Below are positions 45,524-56,175 of a stretch of 64,000 nt of DNA, in pieces. Origin of the DNA: Sympetrum striolatum (taxonomy: Eukaryota; Arthropoda; Insecta; Odonata; Libellulidae). The number at the start of each line of letters is the position of its first letter. The first letter of the stretch is position 1. The stretch lies in contig OX388350.1 of the NCBI GenBank assembly GCA_947579665.1, positions 41,201,393-41,265,392 on the forward strand. Reading direction: 5' to 3'. The position numbers and the translations under genes are program-made. The notes under the pieces are model-generated. The model was not told the origin of the DNA. It searched no databases and was given only the letters and a program-made list of their open reading frames with translations.

Positions 45524-46163
45524 AGAGCGCCCACCACACAATCAGCAACTTCCGGTTTATCAGTATTTCATGAATAACTCCTAAACAATCAGTGATACAA
45601 AAATATGTTTCATACAAGGATAATAGTAAATTACATTTTCTTAAACTTTTATAAATAATAGTATATGACTAAATATCAGATTAATGGAGATATTTTGCAA
45701 AAACGGAAACGAGCTTCGAAAAGTAAAGATCAATTTCCGGTTAACCGATTTACTCTAAAAACTAACCAATTCTAACGACACTAACCAAAGTACTATATAT
45801 GAAATGTGGTGTTGATACGACAAATAGTTTTCATGTTAGAGCGCCTACAAAGTACATAATCCGCTACTTCCGGTTTATCAGTATTTCACGAATAACTCCT
45901 AAACAATCAGTGATACAAAAATATAATTAATACAAAAGCTATAGTAAATTACATTTTCTAAAACTTTTATAAATAATAGTATATACCTTAATATCATATT
46001 TATGGAGATATTTTGCAAAAACTGAAATTTGCTTCGAAGAATAAAGCTCGACTTCCGGTCAACCGATTTATTCCAAAAACTAATCAACTCTGACAGCACC
46101 CACCACCGTGCTATATATGAAGTTTGGTATTGATACGATTAGTAGTTTTTACGTTAGAGCGCC
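45524..46163 (+). repeat. Two tandem copies of a ~318-bp unit inside the hAT element
   Basis: AGAGCGCC starts copy 1 at 45524, copy 2 at 45838 and a third, cut-off copy at 46156. Copies share CTTCCGGTTTATCAGTATTT, AATAACTCCTAAACAATCAG, AAATAATAGTATAT and GGAGATATTTTGCAAAAAC. The third start runs directly into the microsatellite. Confidence 0.9.
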
Positions 46164-46168
46164 CACAA

Positions 46169-46232
46169 GCACACATACACACACACACACATACATACAC
46201 ACACACATACATACACACACACATACACAAAC
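46169..46232. repeat. (AC)n / (ACAT)n compound microsatellite
   Basis: Alternating ACACAC and ACATACAT blocks of about 60 bp. It explains the His/Thr run in an incidental 69-codon frame at 46108-46317. Confidence 0.95.
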
Positions 46233-46492
46233 ATCATTCCGAGAATGGTCAAAACGTGTTCTAGGGACCCCAAAACAAGTATTTCCTATGAAATCTCGAA
46301 GTCGATTTTTTTCATGAAAACAATATTTTCTCTATACTACGTATATGGAGATAGTAAAAATACAAGCCATTGGGCACTTTTCCGACAGGAAATATATTTT
46401 TTTTTTAAATACAGCACTGTTGGTACGCCAAAATTTCTAAAAATATCAAGTGGTACGCAGTTACTAAGAGGTTAGGAATCCCTGATTCAAAT

Positions 46493-48459
46493 GGAGGACT
46501 TGGAGGGAAGGTAATGGTTTTAAGTACAATAATGAAAATGATTATACATTAGAGGACATTTGAAAACCTAACAATTATCCTAGGTAAGATCATACCCACT
46601 AGGAAATATTTTTAAATCTGTGATTAAATTCATAAAGCGTAATAAATGCAATACATGCTGAATAGCCACCCTTCATGCCCACCAGAGGGTAGAGCGTCTG
46701 GTGGAAATCTTCCTTCCGAGAAGACTCGACGCCAATTGTTTGTACCGTTCAAAGAGAAATTACTGCCGTCCGAGAAGTTATGCGAAAGATAAACGTCGCC
46801 CCATTTCCAAAACGGGCGATTCGATGGCGAATGTCAACTGTGACTCACGTCGCATAAATTGATCTCCAGAGATTCGAACAAAAATACGGACCCGTTGTTT
46901 GAACGGTCAATTTGAAAGTCTCTGCCATCGGCGTCGTTTGCTTATTTCAGATTGCTTTTCATGAGACGGGGTGCAATCCTTGCGCAACGGAGGACCCTCT
47001 GAAAAGCACAAAGAGTGCTGCATGGCCCTCACCTTCCTCTTGTTTATGAAACGGTGATTCTTACGCAACCGACAATAAGTAATGGCAGCGTATGAGTGGC
47101 TCTTTCTCAATGTTTATCGAAAAAGCGTGTAAATACGGTGGCTGATAGGAGTGTAGCATAAACATGACAAGTAATAACATAATCAGTGACTGTTTACGAG
47201 GGACAGCTGTTATGACTACGGATATGAAAAACCCGAGATTTTTTATATCCTTGAGTAAATCTCCCTAGGACTCATGAAGCAATTGTGATAACGAGGATGA
47301 GAGAGCGACTCCTTCCATTATGTAGGATGGAGAGGACAAGATGAACTAAAGGAAGATGCATGGAGAATGTTTGGTTGCTCTGAATTATTCTATCGCTATC
47401 CGTCGAGCAGCTTTTCACACGAAAAGGAGTAAAGAAAGAAAATTTGGAAAACGGCTGTTAAAGAATTAGAGGTTTAATATCTCCAATAACCGTCTTTGTC
47501 GGCGTTCCTCGTCTCATTCACCGGTATTCGGAGAAAACAAGAAAGGACATCGTACTTTTTAAGAACACTCAAGTTTAGTGTTCATGTGTGTCCTTAAAAG
47601 TGCACTGCCAAAGATGGCTTTATAAGATTGAAACCTCTAAATCTAACACGTAAAGGATATAAGGTAATTTTGCAAGGTAAAGCGTACTTTATGAAATTTT
47701 CCGAATGAAAAATGGCAATGAAAAAGATTTTACAAGATTAGGGAATAGAACCCGAATCGGACAATTTCTAAACGGGTGCTCTAACCAACTGATGTTGTTA
47801 AAAAAAATTATATTGAAAATTTGGGAGGCTAAAACCAGTAAACCAGATTAAATTTGATGTGGGTTTTACTTCTGGTTATATAATTCATATAATAATGCAG
47901 CAATTCCACATGATTACGCCAAAGATAGTCACTTTCATTTTAGGAGACCTTGTAGATTGCAGTAGATGCCCGTCGAGTGGAAGTTCCTAGTTCTAGTTTC
48001 GATTTGGTCAGACTTTTACCAAGGCCGCATTTCCTTGGGAATCGTAGCACTATTTTTACACTGTTTTTAGCTTCCCTTAATTAAATTTCTAAAACGAGAA
48101 GTTATAATGTTTAATTAAAAGTGTTTGGAGAAATATCGCACAAGAATTTGAATTATCTGGCGTATAAGCATGAGGGAAATAAATGTAATGTTATATATAT
48201 ACTGGGAACTTGTTGAAATTAGAGACCAGACCGAGAGTTTCCTTAATCCTCAAAATACAGAACGCTTTTCCTCTTTCCTAATCAGCAACGTCGGTCCACC
48301 TCTTTGATATTTCATTGTGCAATAGAAAGAAGGCGTTTTAATGACCGTTTAACAACTCTAATTTAATCTCCTGATGAATAAAACATTAGTTTCATTTCCA
48401 TGAATTGTAAGTTACCCCCATAATCTTCAGTAATGATATAGGAGTACAATATATTTAAC
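46493..48459. other. No recognisable gene; GC-richer patch at 46690-47120
   Basis: A 67-codon minus frame at 46907-47110 is unrecognised. CAAGTTTAGTGTTC near 47569 sits in a weakly self-complementary stretch. CCGTCTTTGTCGGCGTTCC at about 47490 recurs near 32046. Confidence 0.4.
47735..47798 (-). mobile_element. tRNA-like SINE fragment
   Basis: Minus strand: CATCAGTTGGTTAGAGCACC is a good D-arm / A-box-like segment, and GATTCGGGTTCTATTCCC a near B box at suitable distance. No acceptor stem pairing was found. Confidence 0.5.
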
Positions 48460-48728
48460 TAACCCTATCCCTGCCTTGTTCTTGGTAGTGATAATATCAA
48501 ATCTAGCGAGGTTTATGGGATGATGAAAAACGGCATTCATTTTAATGGCACCTTTTGAATGTAATAAAAATAGTTATTCACAGTATTTATCTGCTTAACT
48601 TAAGTGTACCCTCCTCATCTAGAGTATTATGACTCAGTGAGGAAAGAAAAGTCGAACTTCTTCACTATTCATCAAGCCTAGTAAGCCTCATTCCTTTCCA
48701 CAACTTGCACTTAATAAGGTTGATAGGT
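48460..48728 (+). repeat. Dispersed repeat (TGATAATATC .. CCTCCTCATCTAG .. AAGCCTCATTC), copy C
   Basis: Aligns with 59970-60180: CTTGGTAGTGATAATATC, ATTCATTT, TTGAATGTAATAAAAATAG, then CCTCCTCATCTAG and CTAGTAAGCCTCATTCC. It ends before the part that contains TTCAGCCCAAGG in the longer copies. Confidence 0.65.
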
Positions 48729-51700
48729 GAGAGTGTATCCAGCCTTGCTAAATACTTTACAGACAGATTAGATTTTAATTAATTTTGAATTGCTGGTGAA
48801 TCTTGGAAAATTTCATTAATGAAAATAAGATCTTCATGCAATTAGGAATCAAAAGGATACTTTGTAATAAAAAAGGGCAGCTGTGATGTTTTATTTTATT
48901 TTCTTGATCGCGTGATACTCAAACTGGTCCACCACCGGAATTTTCCAGTAGCTTGGACATGTAAAAGTCTATTCCCTTATCTATTGTGACGTATGTTTAT
49001 GAGAGGCTCCTTTAATTAAATGCCGCGGAGATAAAATGCTATCGCTGATTATCAATCGTAAGGTTCGATATCCGCCGATTGTGACGTAAAGGATTTCCCA
49101 ATGCACAAAAACTTCTCAGAAATTAGGTCAAATCTTCTAAATAGAAAAAAGCATTCCACGAAACGGATAACAAATCGAAGTCCCGATAAAATCTGCTAAT
49201 GAAAACGTCTGTATTGATTCCTCCTGTCTAGAACCCCAATCATAATTCAAAATTAATAAATACATCTATTTGCCATTTTGGGCTCAGATAAACAAAACTT
49301 CAAAAGTTGAAACTTGTAAGGGCAATATTTATAAATCCGACTATGACACTATTAAACAATCTTGAGAAATTATTATAATATTATGAGCAAAAGTTAAAAA
49401 CAATACATCGAAGAAGACTCGTTCGTCCTGAATAAATGATATTTTTGTTTGAACATTTCAATTTCGAACCTTCATAAAGGTTATCTGCGAGTATGTAATT
49501 ATCAGCAATATCGTTACGTATTTAGATTTAAAAACTTTCACATTCTCATTCTTGGCCTCCACAGAAGAAATCCAAGGTAACCAGAAAATAATTCAATTAA
49601 TCCCTTTAGTTTATTTAATTCTATTCATTTCATTATTCATTAACTTAATTGATGTTAAAACTTTCGAACCCCAATTCAACTGACTGGACACCAAGAGATA
49701 TCGATGTTAATTTTTTAATGTTTTTTCAATCGTAGTTAATAGCAAGAGGATAAAAAATGTATTATTATTAATATCACAGCCATGAATGATACAGGCACGA
49801 TAGTGGATAGGAGATACGTTTACGTTCATCCTGTACCAAAAATAAAATGTTAAATATAGCAATCAGCATGATATGGTAGCAAGAAATATGAAGATTTACG
49901 ACATAAAATACACCTTGATAACATAAACAATATTCCACGATAAAAAATTTGCTTGCAATTAATAATAAAGCTAGCACCCTTTTTTTTAATAGAGGATGAG
50001 ATGAAACAATCCTCTTTCCTTCCTCGAATTCATCTCAAACTCTCTATTGCTCTTCAAAGCTGCGGTTGCGAAATATTTCATTCAAAGAGACAAAAACTAA
50101 AACAACAAAATTCTGACGGATAAAAACCTCTATTACAATGGAAAGGTCGCTGTTCATCGCCCACCAATCTAAATATCGGACGATTCTTCAAAGAGAGCGG
50201 CATCGAACGTGTGCAAGTCCATCGCAGAGCTACGAATAATTTTTTATTCAACTTCCGCACAAAACCAGTGATATCCTTCACCCTCTGCCGCACCCTGTCG
50301 GATTCGATATTCCATTTTCAAAGGTATTCGGGATTTTTATTGCCAATGTGGCAATCCGACTTTTGTAAACCGGAAGCCGATAGGAAAAACAAATCGGGAT
50401 GAACATTCGAGGAAAGCGTTAAAAAACGTGGGGCGGCAGATGCAAGATCTAAAATGCTGGAATTGATTATGTATCTACTAGGGAACTTTTTTAATTTTTT
50501 TTTCTATTTTTGAAACTATTTGTCCTTCACCTGTATATTGCACTCTTAAAACAAGGTTTGAAAATACCCGACTTCATTTTACTTTTTCATATGGGTTAAA
50601 ATAAGCGAGTAATTTTGGATGTAAAGTAGCTATTTCAGTAACTTTATATTAAATTCTAAAAAGAGGACGCAATTTCTGAATCCTTTTATTTGTAAATGCA
50701 GAAAACGGCATATCTCTGAGATTGTATTCAATATCTTAAAAAAATGAAATTTGGTGAGTAAATTTAGCCTAAAAAGTCGCTATTTTTCATGACTTCAAAC
50801 GTCTAAAGAAAGATTCATGTTGCTTTGTTTTCAATTCTTAAAATAGAACAAAACATTTTCAATCGCAAATGCAATGCGATTTTAATCTGCGATGATACTT
50901 AAAGTCATATAAGTTGAAAATAAAATATGCTTGAATAGCTTGTGCAAGTGCTGCAGCAGATTTAAAATAGATAACAATTTCAATTTTCCCAGGGAAACCG
51001 CATTAATATGTAATGTAAGTCACGCAAGGATGATTTTCATTTCATTCAATTGACGTAATACATGATTCCGATAAAATGATGTCTGAGTTTGCGGAGAAGA
51101 AGAGGTTATATTCAACGCTCGAAAAGGCCACATGTGGCTTGACAATTGCAGGTTTTCCGTAGGGATTCAAAGGCAGACGATCGAGTACATGACTATTTGA
51201 CATTTAGCAGCATTTATAGGAAATCGAATTCAATGTAAATTCGAAGTGATATAAGAATAATCCATCTATAATATTAAATCGTTTCGAGTTTAAGATATTT
51301 CTTCAATAACACGTTCTATCATGAAGATTTTTCATTAATTGTTGAGTTTTAAAATATAACATTTATTTGAGTTACATCGATCGCGTGAGTATATGAGTAC
51401 CAGCTACCACGACCTGAATACAGGGATAACTCGGCTAAGAAGTATAATTCGTTCTGGAAGCACCTTCGTGGCTAAATTTCAATCGAATAATCAAAAAATG
51501 CCCACAGACATTGCAAAAGACTACTAAAATCTCTTGAGTAAGAATTGATTCAAGTTTCGGTTATTTCTGATATTTTTATGCATGCATAAAAGTGCTCTCC
51601 GTCAAAACATACGCAATATAAATTCTAATTCATATTTTTAGAAGATATCATGGGAGCAAAAACATTTTGGTATACACACAAACAAAAAAACGAAAAGGGT

Positions 51701-51829
51701 TAGGCTATATTTGCTTAAAAAGGCGTACACCCAGAAAATTCCTTTTTACCAGGTATTCCAGTATTCCTTGGGATATACACAAATATTTATATTGCAGATC
51801 TCCGTCTTCCCCTAAATTGAATTAATATA
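48729..51829. other. No recognisable gene over 3.1 kb
   Basis: AT-rich; short overlapping frames at 50078-50293 minus and 50211-50402 plus lie in a GC-richer patch and show no domain. Confidence 0.45.
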
Positions 51830-51998
51830 GACAAAGGCGAAGGGTAGAATGCCTAGGAAAAGACAGAGAGAAGACTAAGACAAAGGTGTTAGATGACAAA
51901 AGATGGGGTAAGATACCAAGAAGTAAAGGAGGTAGCATAGAAAGGGAACGTTGATGCACATGAATCTACCGAATTGCAGAACGCTCGTTTATGTGAAA
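51830..51998 (+). pseudogene. LINE 3' end, copy 1 (C-terminal tail of an RT polyprotein)
   Basis: In broken registers one reads GRMPRKRQRE then RYQEVKEVA, like the GRGRPRxR ... SYxEVKxxAxDRExW tail of a class of LINE polyproteins. Nucleotides GGTAGAATGCC.., AAGAAGTAAAGGAGGTAGCA and GCAGAACGCTCGTTTATG align with the end of copy 2 (GGTAGAATACA.., CGAAAGAAGTAGTA, GTAGAACACTCATTTATG). Stops and indels show decay. Confidence 0.6.
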
Positions 51999-52002
51999 AT
52001 CA

Positions 52003-52550
52003 GGAAACTTTCTTGTGGACTTTAAGAAAAGAGGAGATCAAAATACTGGAGTCTTTCTCAACTGTGATTATGGAGTAGGATGGTAAAAGTAAGTTGTGCG
52101 GATAGGAAAAGTAATACGGATGTTCTGGAGATGGTTGGGGAAGAGAGGGTTTTAATCGAGGGAGTAATTTAACGACGACCAAGGAAATGGGTGGGTCAAA
52201 CATTAAGAGGAGAGAGACTGTTAAAGAACAAATTGACGGTAGAATACAACGGAAAACACTGCGGGAAAGACAGAGGCAAAATATGACCTAAAGCATAGTT
52301 TCCCAAAGTGGATAGAGTATAAAATAATATAGAATTAGAAGGGGTGAATGTCGAGGAGGAAAAAAATTGGCTCCAAGATTTTTTGTTATTCTTGAGTGTT
52401 TTAGACTGATTAGAAGCAAAAAATCATGGGGGAAAAAAGTTTGGGAACCTATGATCTAAAGGGAGTAAAATACAAGAATGCGAAAGAAGTAGTATTGAAT
52501 GAGAAACATTGAGTCGCTTGTATGTACCTAATGGTAGAACACTCATTTAT
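52003..52550 (+). pseudogene. LINE 3' end, copy 2, split by a MITE
   Basis: In one register, 52060-52275 reads LWSRMVKVSCADRKS, then DVLEMVGEERVLIEG, stop, RRPRKWVGQTLRGERLL. This closely follows the WxRMxKxSWxDRxxNxxVLxxVxEERxLIxxIxxRRxxWIGHxLRGExLL region of LINE polyproteins. Just upstream ETFLWTLRKEEIKILESF matches the preceding ETWTLxKxDxxxLEAFE block after a frameshift. After the MITE (52294-52453), KYKNAKEVVLNEK continues the expected C-terminal tail. The copy starts right after copy 1 ends, so they are head to tail. Confidence 0.7.
52294..52453. mobile_element. hAT MITE, 160 bp, with 8-bp target duplication, inside a LINE
   Basis: Left end CATAGTTTCCCAAAG, right end (reverse complement) CATAGGTTCCCAAAC. 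Flanks ACCTAAAG (52286-52293) and ATCTAAAG (52454-52461) are an 8-bp duplication with one difference. LINE homology stops at the left flank and resumes after the right flank, so the MITE arrived after the LINE. The end sequence is shared with 58200-58716. Confidence 0.88.
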
Positions 52551-52694
52551 GCGTAATCACTCATTCTTAAACAAAGAGAATGTATTTACTAATGCAGACT
52601 GGAATGATAAATTAGATTAGAGGAATTATAACAAACTTAAAGAAAATGCGACCGTTTCCTCCAGGGAGTCATTCGCTTACTTGTTGCGTCAACC

Positions 52695-52710
52695 GCACAC
52701 ACACACACAC
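52695..52710. repeat. (CA)8 microsatellite
   Basis: Short uninterrupted CA run. Confidence 0.9.
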
Positions 52711-53299
52711 TCGTGGAGATAGAGTCACTCGAAAAAAAAAATGCCGCACAAAAAAAGTTGTGCAACTCTAAAGGCAAGCTGCGCGTAAAGGGGAGGAAGG
52801 GGTGGAGGAGGGAGTCGAACCCAAAACCGCAACGCATTACTGCAATTTCATCTCGAGTGGCGGCAAGAAATAAAAAGGCGCGGTATCGACGAAGGAAAAG
52901 TACGATGAGGCCAAAGCGTTACTTCCTCCCCGTTTAAATTGAAGATATCCTTATTTGTTCTCAAATGGTACATACTTAAATCAACGAACCCTGGCTTTAT
53001 CGCCTCCAGCGCTTCCTCAATTCTGCTCCATCCAAGATTTTGATTCCAGAGGCGTAAATGTCGTATTCCCGCGTTTAAAGTACCGCTGAAAACGGCAGAC
53101 CGAGAATGCATTATGAAGATTGACGGATGTTATTCTTCTGCGCGAGAATAACTAATAGAGCAAAACCTGATATAACTCTCTCACGAGCACAATTTGTATT
53201 ATTAGAAAAATAATGCAAACGTAAACGACCTGCAGTTCTAAGATTCTGCCAAAGCTAAGACAATAACACGAAAAACTTAATTCACGTTTTCCATAAATT
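52711..53299. other. GC-richer block, no recognisable gene
   Basis: Frames at 52713-52937 plus and 52848-53111 minus overlap; no motif. AGTCGAACCC at 52813 could be a decayed B box on the minus strand. Confidence 0.35.
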
Positions 53300-53350
53300 T
53301 AATTTTTCAAAACTACCGGTTTCGACCTTACGGTCATCTTCAGGTGTTCA
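53300..53350. repeat. Best-preserved fold-back core (CCGGTTTCGACC..GGTCATCTTCAGGTG)
   Basis: AAACTACCGGTTTCGACC, TTAC, GGTCATCTTCAGGTG: the central GACC/GGTC pairs form a small hairpin. Flanks CATAAATTTAA and GCATAAATTTC are similar but not long arms. This is the clearest single copy of the core. Confidence 0.6.
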
Positions 53351-53924
53351 TCATGCAAGAACTAAGCATAAATTTCACTCAACATTTATAAGAGAGACAT
53401 GTTTCAACTCACGCAGTTAGATACTCCAGTGCCTGATGATGGTTAGTTCAAACATGCCACTCGAATAAATATTGTTTGAAACTTTACTAAGTTATTGCAT
53501 TTACATTCCTGTGATGCAGTTTCACAAAGTTACTGCTTCGTCCTTTGATTTTACAAATGTATATTTTTTGCAGAAACGAGATAAAAGAGATGTTCTATTT
53601 TACATAGAGATTAATTATTCTAATGATTTATCCTACACATCAATATTACGGATAATCAAATAGACGAATCTCTATTCTGCAATCCATATTAGCACCTTCC
53701 TATTAATTTTGATGAAGAGAATATCATTCCTTTGTCTTTTGGTATAATACATGGGGAAATGTGTTTATTATATACTTTAGTTGATTCTGGTTCTGCAAAA
53801 GAGACTTACACACTAGTTAGTGATGGTAAGTACTTATTGGTATTTATCCTGGTCACTTATTATTCATACTCATTTCAACATACCAAGTCACATTTTGGCT
53901 CTGAAAAAGAGCAAAGACATATAC
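53351..53924. other. No recognisable gene
   Basis: AT-rich; short frames only. Confidence 0.45.
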
Positions 53925-54005
53925 TCCTCACCTTATCCATCACTCCTCATCTTATCTGGTAAGCCTCATTCTCCATCCAAAACTTTCCATAAATGGTGGA
54001 TATTT
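53925..54005 (+). repeat. Dispersed repeat fragment (CACTCCTCATCTTATCTGGTAAGCC)
   Basis: CACTCCTCATC, GGTAAGCCTCATTCT and AAATGGTGGA align with the beginning of 61260-61330 (CACTCCTCATC, GGTAGGTCTCATTCT, AATGGTGGA). Confidence 0.6.
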
Positions 54006-54406
54006 AATAATTAAAAAATCTTTAGAGTAATGTCTATGCAGACACGCATTACAGTTCAAAATTAGTATTATTCAATTCTAAACTTGGCCTCTACTCCCTT
54101 AGCAACAAGAGCGACTCATTCAGAGATAACGTGATGGTATCGGAAGCTTGGTGGAGTTCATTCCGCTGATAATACATTACTCTCATAAAGTAATACTGAA
54201 AGCAAAAAAATGATAAAGTTATTTCATTCCATATAAAAAGTCAACGGGAATCGATAGTAGTAAAACTCATGTAGAGTCATTCACAAATCCGAAAACGCGG
54301 AACGTTCGGCAAATAAAATTAAATGAAATCCAATCACAGTGTTATGATTATCATTGAGAAGTAAGATTGGGAAGAAAATATTCCTAGCTGTAACTATTTC
54401 TTTTGG

Positions 54407-54520
54407 GGCTCCCGGATACCCAAGTGGGTATCGCGATTGGCTTTGGTGAAAGCGGCCCCGGGTTCGATAACCGATGGGAGCCCATGCACGAAAATACATA
54501 AGCTGTCCAAGCACTTAAAA
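54407..54520 (+). mobile_element. tRNA-derived SINE, family 1, best tRNA-like fold
   Basis: GGCTCCC (54407-54413) pairs perfectly with GGGAGCC (54476-54482), as an acceptor stem. The A-box-like region is TACCCAAGTGGGTA, and the B box GGTTCGATAACC has one extra change. The family tail follows: ATGCACGAAAATACATAAGC, TGTCCAAGCACTTAAAA. Tail and repetition show it is a SINE rather than a tRNA gene. A 50-bp spacer separates it from the next copy. Confidence 0.85.
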
Positions 54521-54570
54521 AAACAACAAAAAATCCTTCCCTAAGATAAACTAAAACTAAATCGATGAAG

Positions 54571-54662
54571 GCAGCTCGTTCGGCATTGGTGAAAGCGATC
54601 CCGGGTTCAATTCCCGGTAGGAGCCTATTGGCGAAATGCAGCTAACGAAGTCATTTTCAAAA
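54571..54662 (+). mobile_element. tRNA-derived SINE, family 1, 5'-truncated
   Basis: GCAGCTCGTTCGGCATTGGT, then GCGATCCCGGGTTCAATTCC with a T arm CCGGG/CCCGG that still pairs, then GGAGCC and the tail GGCGAAATGCAGCTAACG. The first ~25 bases of the family are missing. Confidence 0.8.
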
Positions 54663-55539
54663 ATCAACAGCAACAACTCTTTCTCTATAAACGGCTTGAG
54701 TAAATGAGATAACAGTGGCCTTATTCCTTGTTAAAAGGGAAGACATTCTACGCCCAGCCTCCTGGGTCACACTCAGACAAAGGATGCCAACTTGACAATT
54801 TTTCAATCCCATAAGGATAAGCAGAGGGTAATCGTTCAGGGCGATTGTCAACCCTTCCCAGACTTTATCAGAGACCTTAGTTAGCAGCGTTATCTTCCGG
54901 AAGAAGGAGAGAGGAGGGCGGAGGGGGACTCCGCGTCACCAGAGCCTTTTATCTCGGCCTGAAAAATCTGTTTGTTTGCCGGAGGTTTTGTATGCATACC
55001 GATGCGACAGTGGCACCGAATAGAAGCAAAGCGTCTGAAAGACGAGTTACAAAGCGGGCGCACGAAGGACACGCATGAGACCCCTCTTCCTGTGAGTGTC
55101 TCCGCGTGTTTTTTCGGCCGAGGAATCGCTTTTTCAGAAGATGATTTCGTAGGGAGTGCACCGGAGTCGAAATCTCGAGCCGTCTGCGCTTTACTCGACA
55201 TTAGAGAGCGTCATCATCGTGTCGCATATATACAGATAAATGTTATTGAGCGTTTGGACCCCCTGAGATACATAATAGGTAATAAGGAGGTGCCTAATGC
55301 CTACAAATCTATAAATAATAAATGCATTGTTACATAAAACAATACATGGCATAAATCCCACAGTTTGGTTTCAAAACAATGGAAAATATAATTTCTCGAG
55401 GAAAAGGACAACTAGCGATGATAATTTTACATCACTTATAACCTAGCTTAAAATTATATTTATAATAAAAATATAAAGAGATATCATGTAAACAGTTCAT
55501 ACCTATATACCCTGGCGAATGGAATATTTACCTGCGTCC
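54663..55539. other. CpG-rich block at 54890-55220, no recognisable gene
   Basis: A 121-codon plus frame (54972-55337) overlaps minus frames of 103 and 70 codons. Composition differs sharply from the AT-rich flanks, but no domain, splice-bounded exon or start context can be shown. Confidence 0.3.
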
Positions 55540-56175
55540 ATTGTTATTTCTATTTTTTTGTTATTGGACATAATTTGAGTATGTCATTGTGATTTAGTTT
55601 TCTTGGGATTAATTACTTTCTAGTGATTAATTAAGTTTTAGCTCTCCTAAAATTTTATCTAACTTTAAATTTACCTTAAGAACGTTTACTATAAAATTAG
55701 CTTAAATATTTTTACGCGGTTTTTTCCACCTCCTTTCTTTGCGGATTTTTTTCCGCAACGTGGGTTTAATCTTTGTCAACCTTGAGTTGCAGATTTTCCC
55801 CACACGGTATTCTTTCTTCTTGTTTTTATTTATATCTGTATATATCATATCGACATACGAGGTTAGGTGGAAAACAAGCCCACAATGGCCTAATCTTACC
55901 AATAAACCAAATTTATCTACCATAAAAAAGATTTTATTCTTCCATAACGAATCAAATGAATAAAAGATTCTCGGGTTTCCATCCAGGTGAGAACTGAAGA
56001 CATTGCCGTCGCCAAATCATATCATATCATAATATATATTTATATTATGCCTAACACTGCCTCCTAATCTTTATCCATCCATAAATTATAGGTAATAATA
56101 ATCATTATAATAGTAAGTCACCATCTGAACCAGAGTCTTACTGCGGCGGAAATGCTAAATAAATAAACCAGAAAC
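55540..56175 (+). mobile_element. Probable LINE 3' ends (T-rich UTR, AGGTTAGGTGG, then GCGGCGG..AAATAAATAAA)
   Basis: A T-rich plus strand leads into AGGTTAGGTGG...ACCAATAAAC (55858-55908), matching 38165-38240. Then GGTTTCCATCCAGGTGAGAA..GTCGCCAAA (55972-56016) matches 1280-1345. The block ends with CACCATCTGAACCAGAGTC, GCGGCGGAAATGC and AAATAAATAAACC, like 28840-28890. It is probably two retroelement tails in succession. Confidence 0.5.

Larger units (their letters stand above)
45131..46484. mobile_element. hAT-like non-autonomous element with 8-bp target duplication
   Basis: The left end is CTGGGGTTCCCAACC (45131). The right end in reverse complement is CAGGGATTCCTAACC (from 46484), the CAGNGGTTCCCAACC type of hAT elements. 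Both ends also carry a subterminal GGTACGC / GCGTACC. Flanks are ATTTAAAT (45123-45130) and ATTCAAAT (46485-46492), an 8-bp duplication with one difference, as hAT insertion produces. The 1354-bp interior has no transposase. It contains a 318-bp tandem duplication, an AC/ACAT microsatellite and ATTCCGAGAATGGTC plus GGGACCCCAAAAC, which may be a separate nested element. Confidence 0.85.

Noticed and set aside
46169..46232. Possible telomere- or satellite-like block
   Set aside because: It is a plain AC/ACAT microsatellite; no telomeric TTAGG arrays are present.
46108..46317. 69-codon frame with a His/Thr repeat
   Set aside because: The repeat is a translation of the AC/ACAT microsatellite.
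54407..54482. Possible functional tRNA gene (perfect 7-bp acceptor stem)
   Set aside because: The T arm is imperfect, and the same sequence with the same non-tRNA tail recurs four more times, so it is a SINE.
54972..55337. 121-codon plus frame in a CpG-rich block
   Set aside because: Attractive composition, but minus frames of similar length overlap and no motif or splice context supports it.
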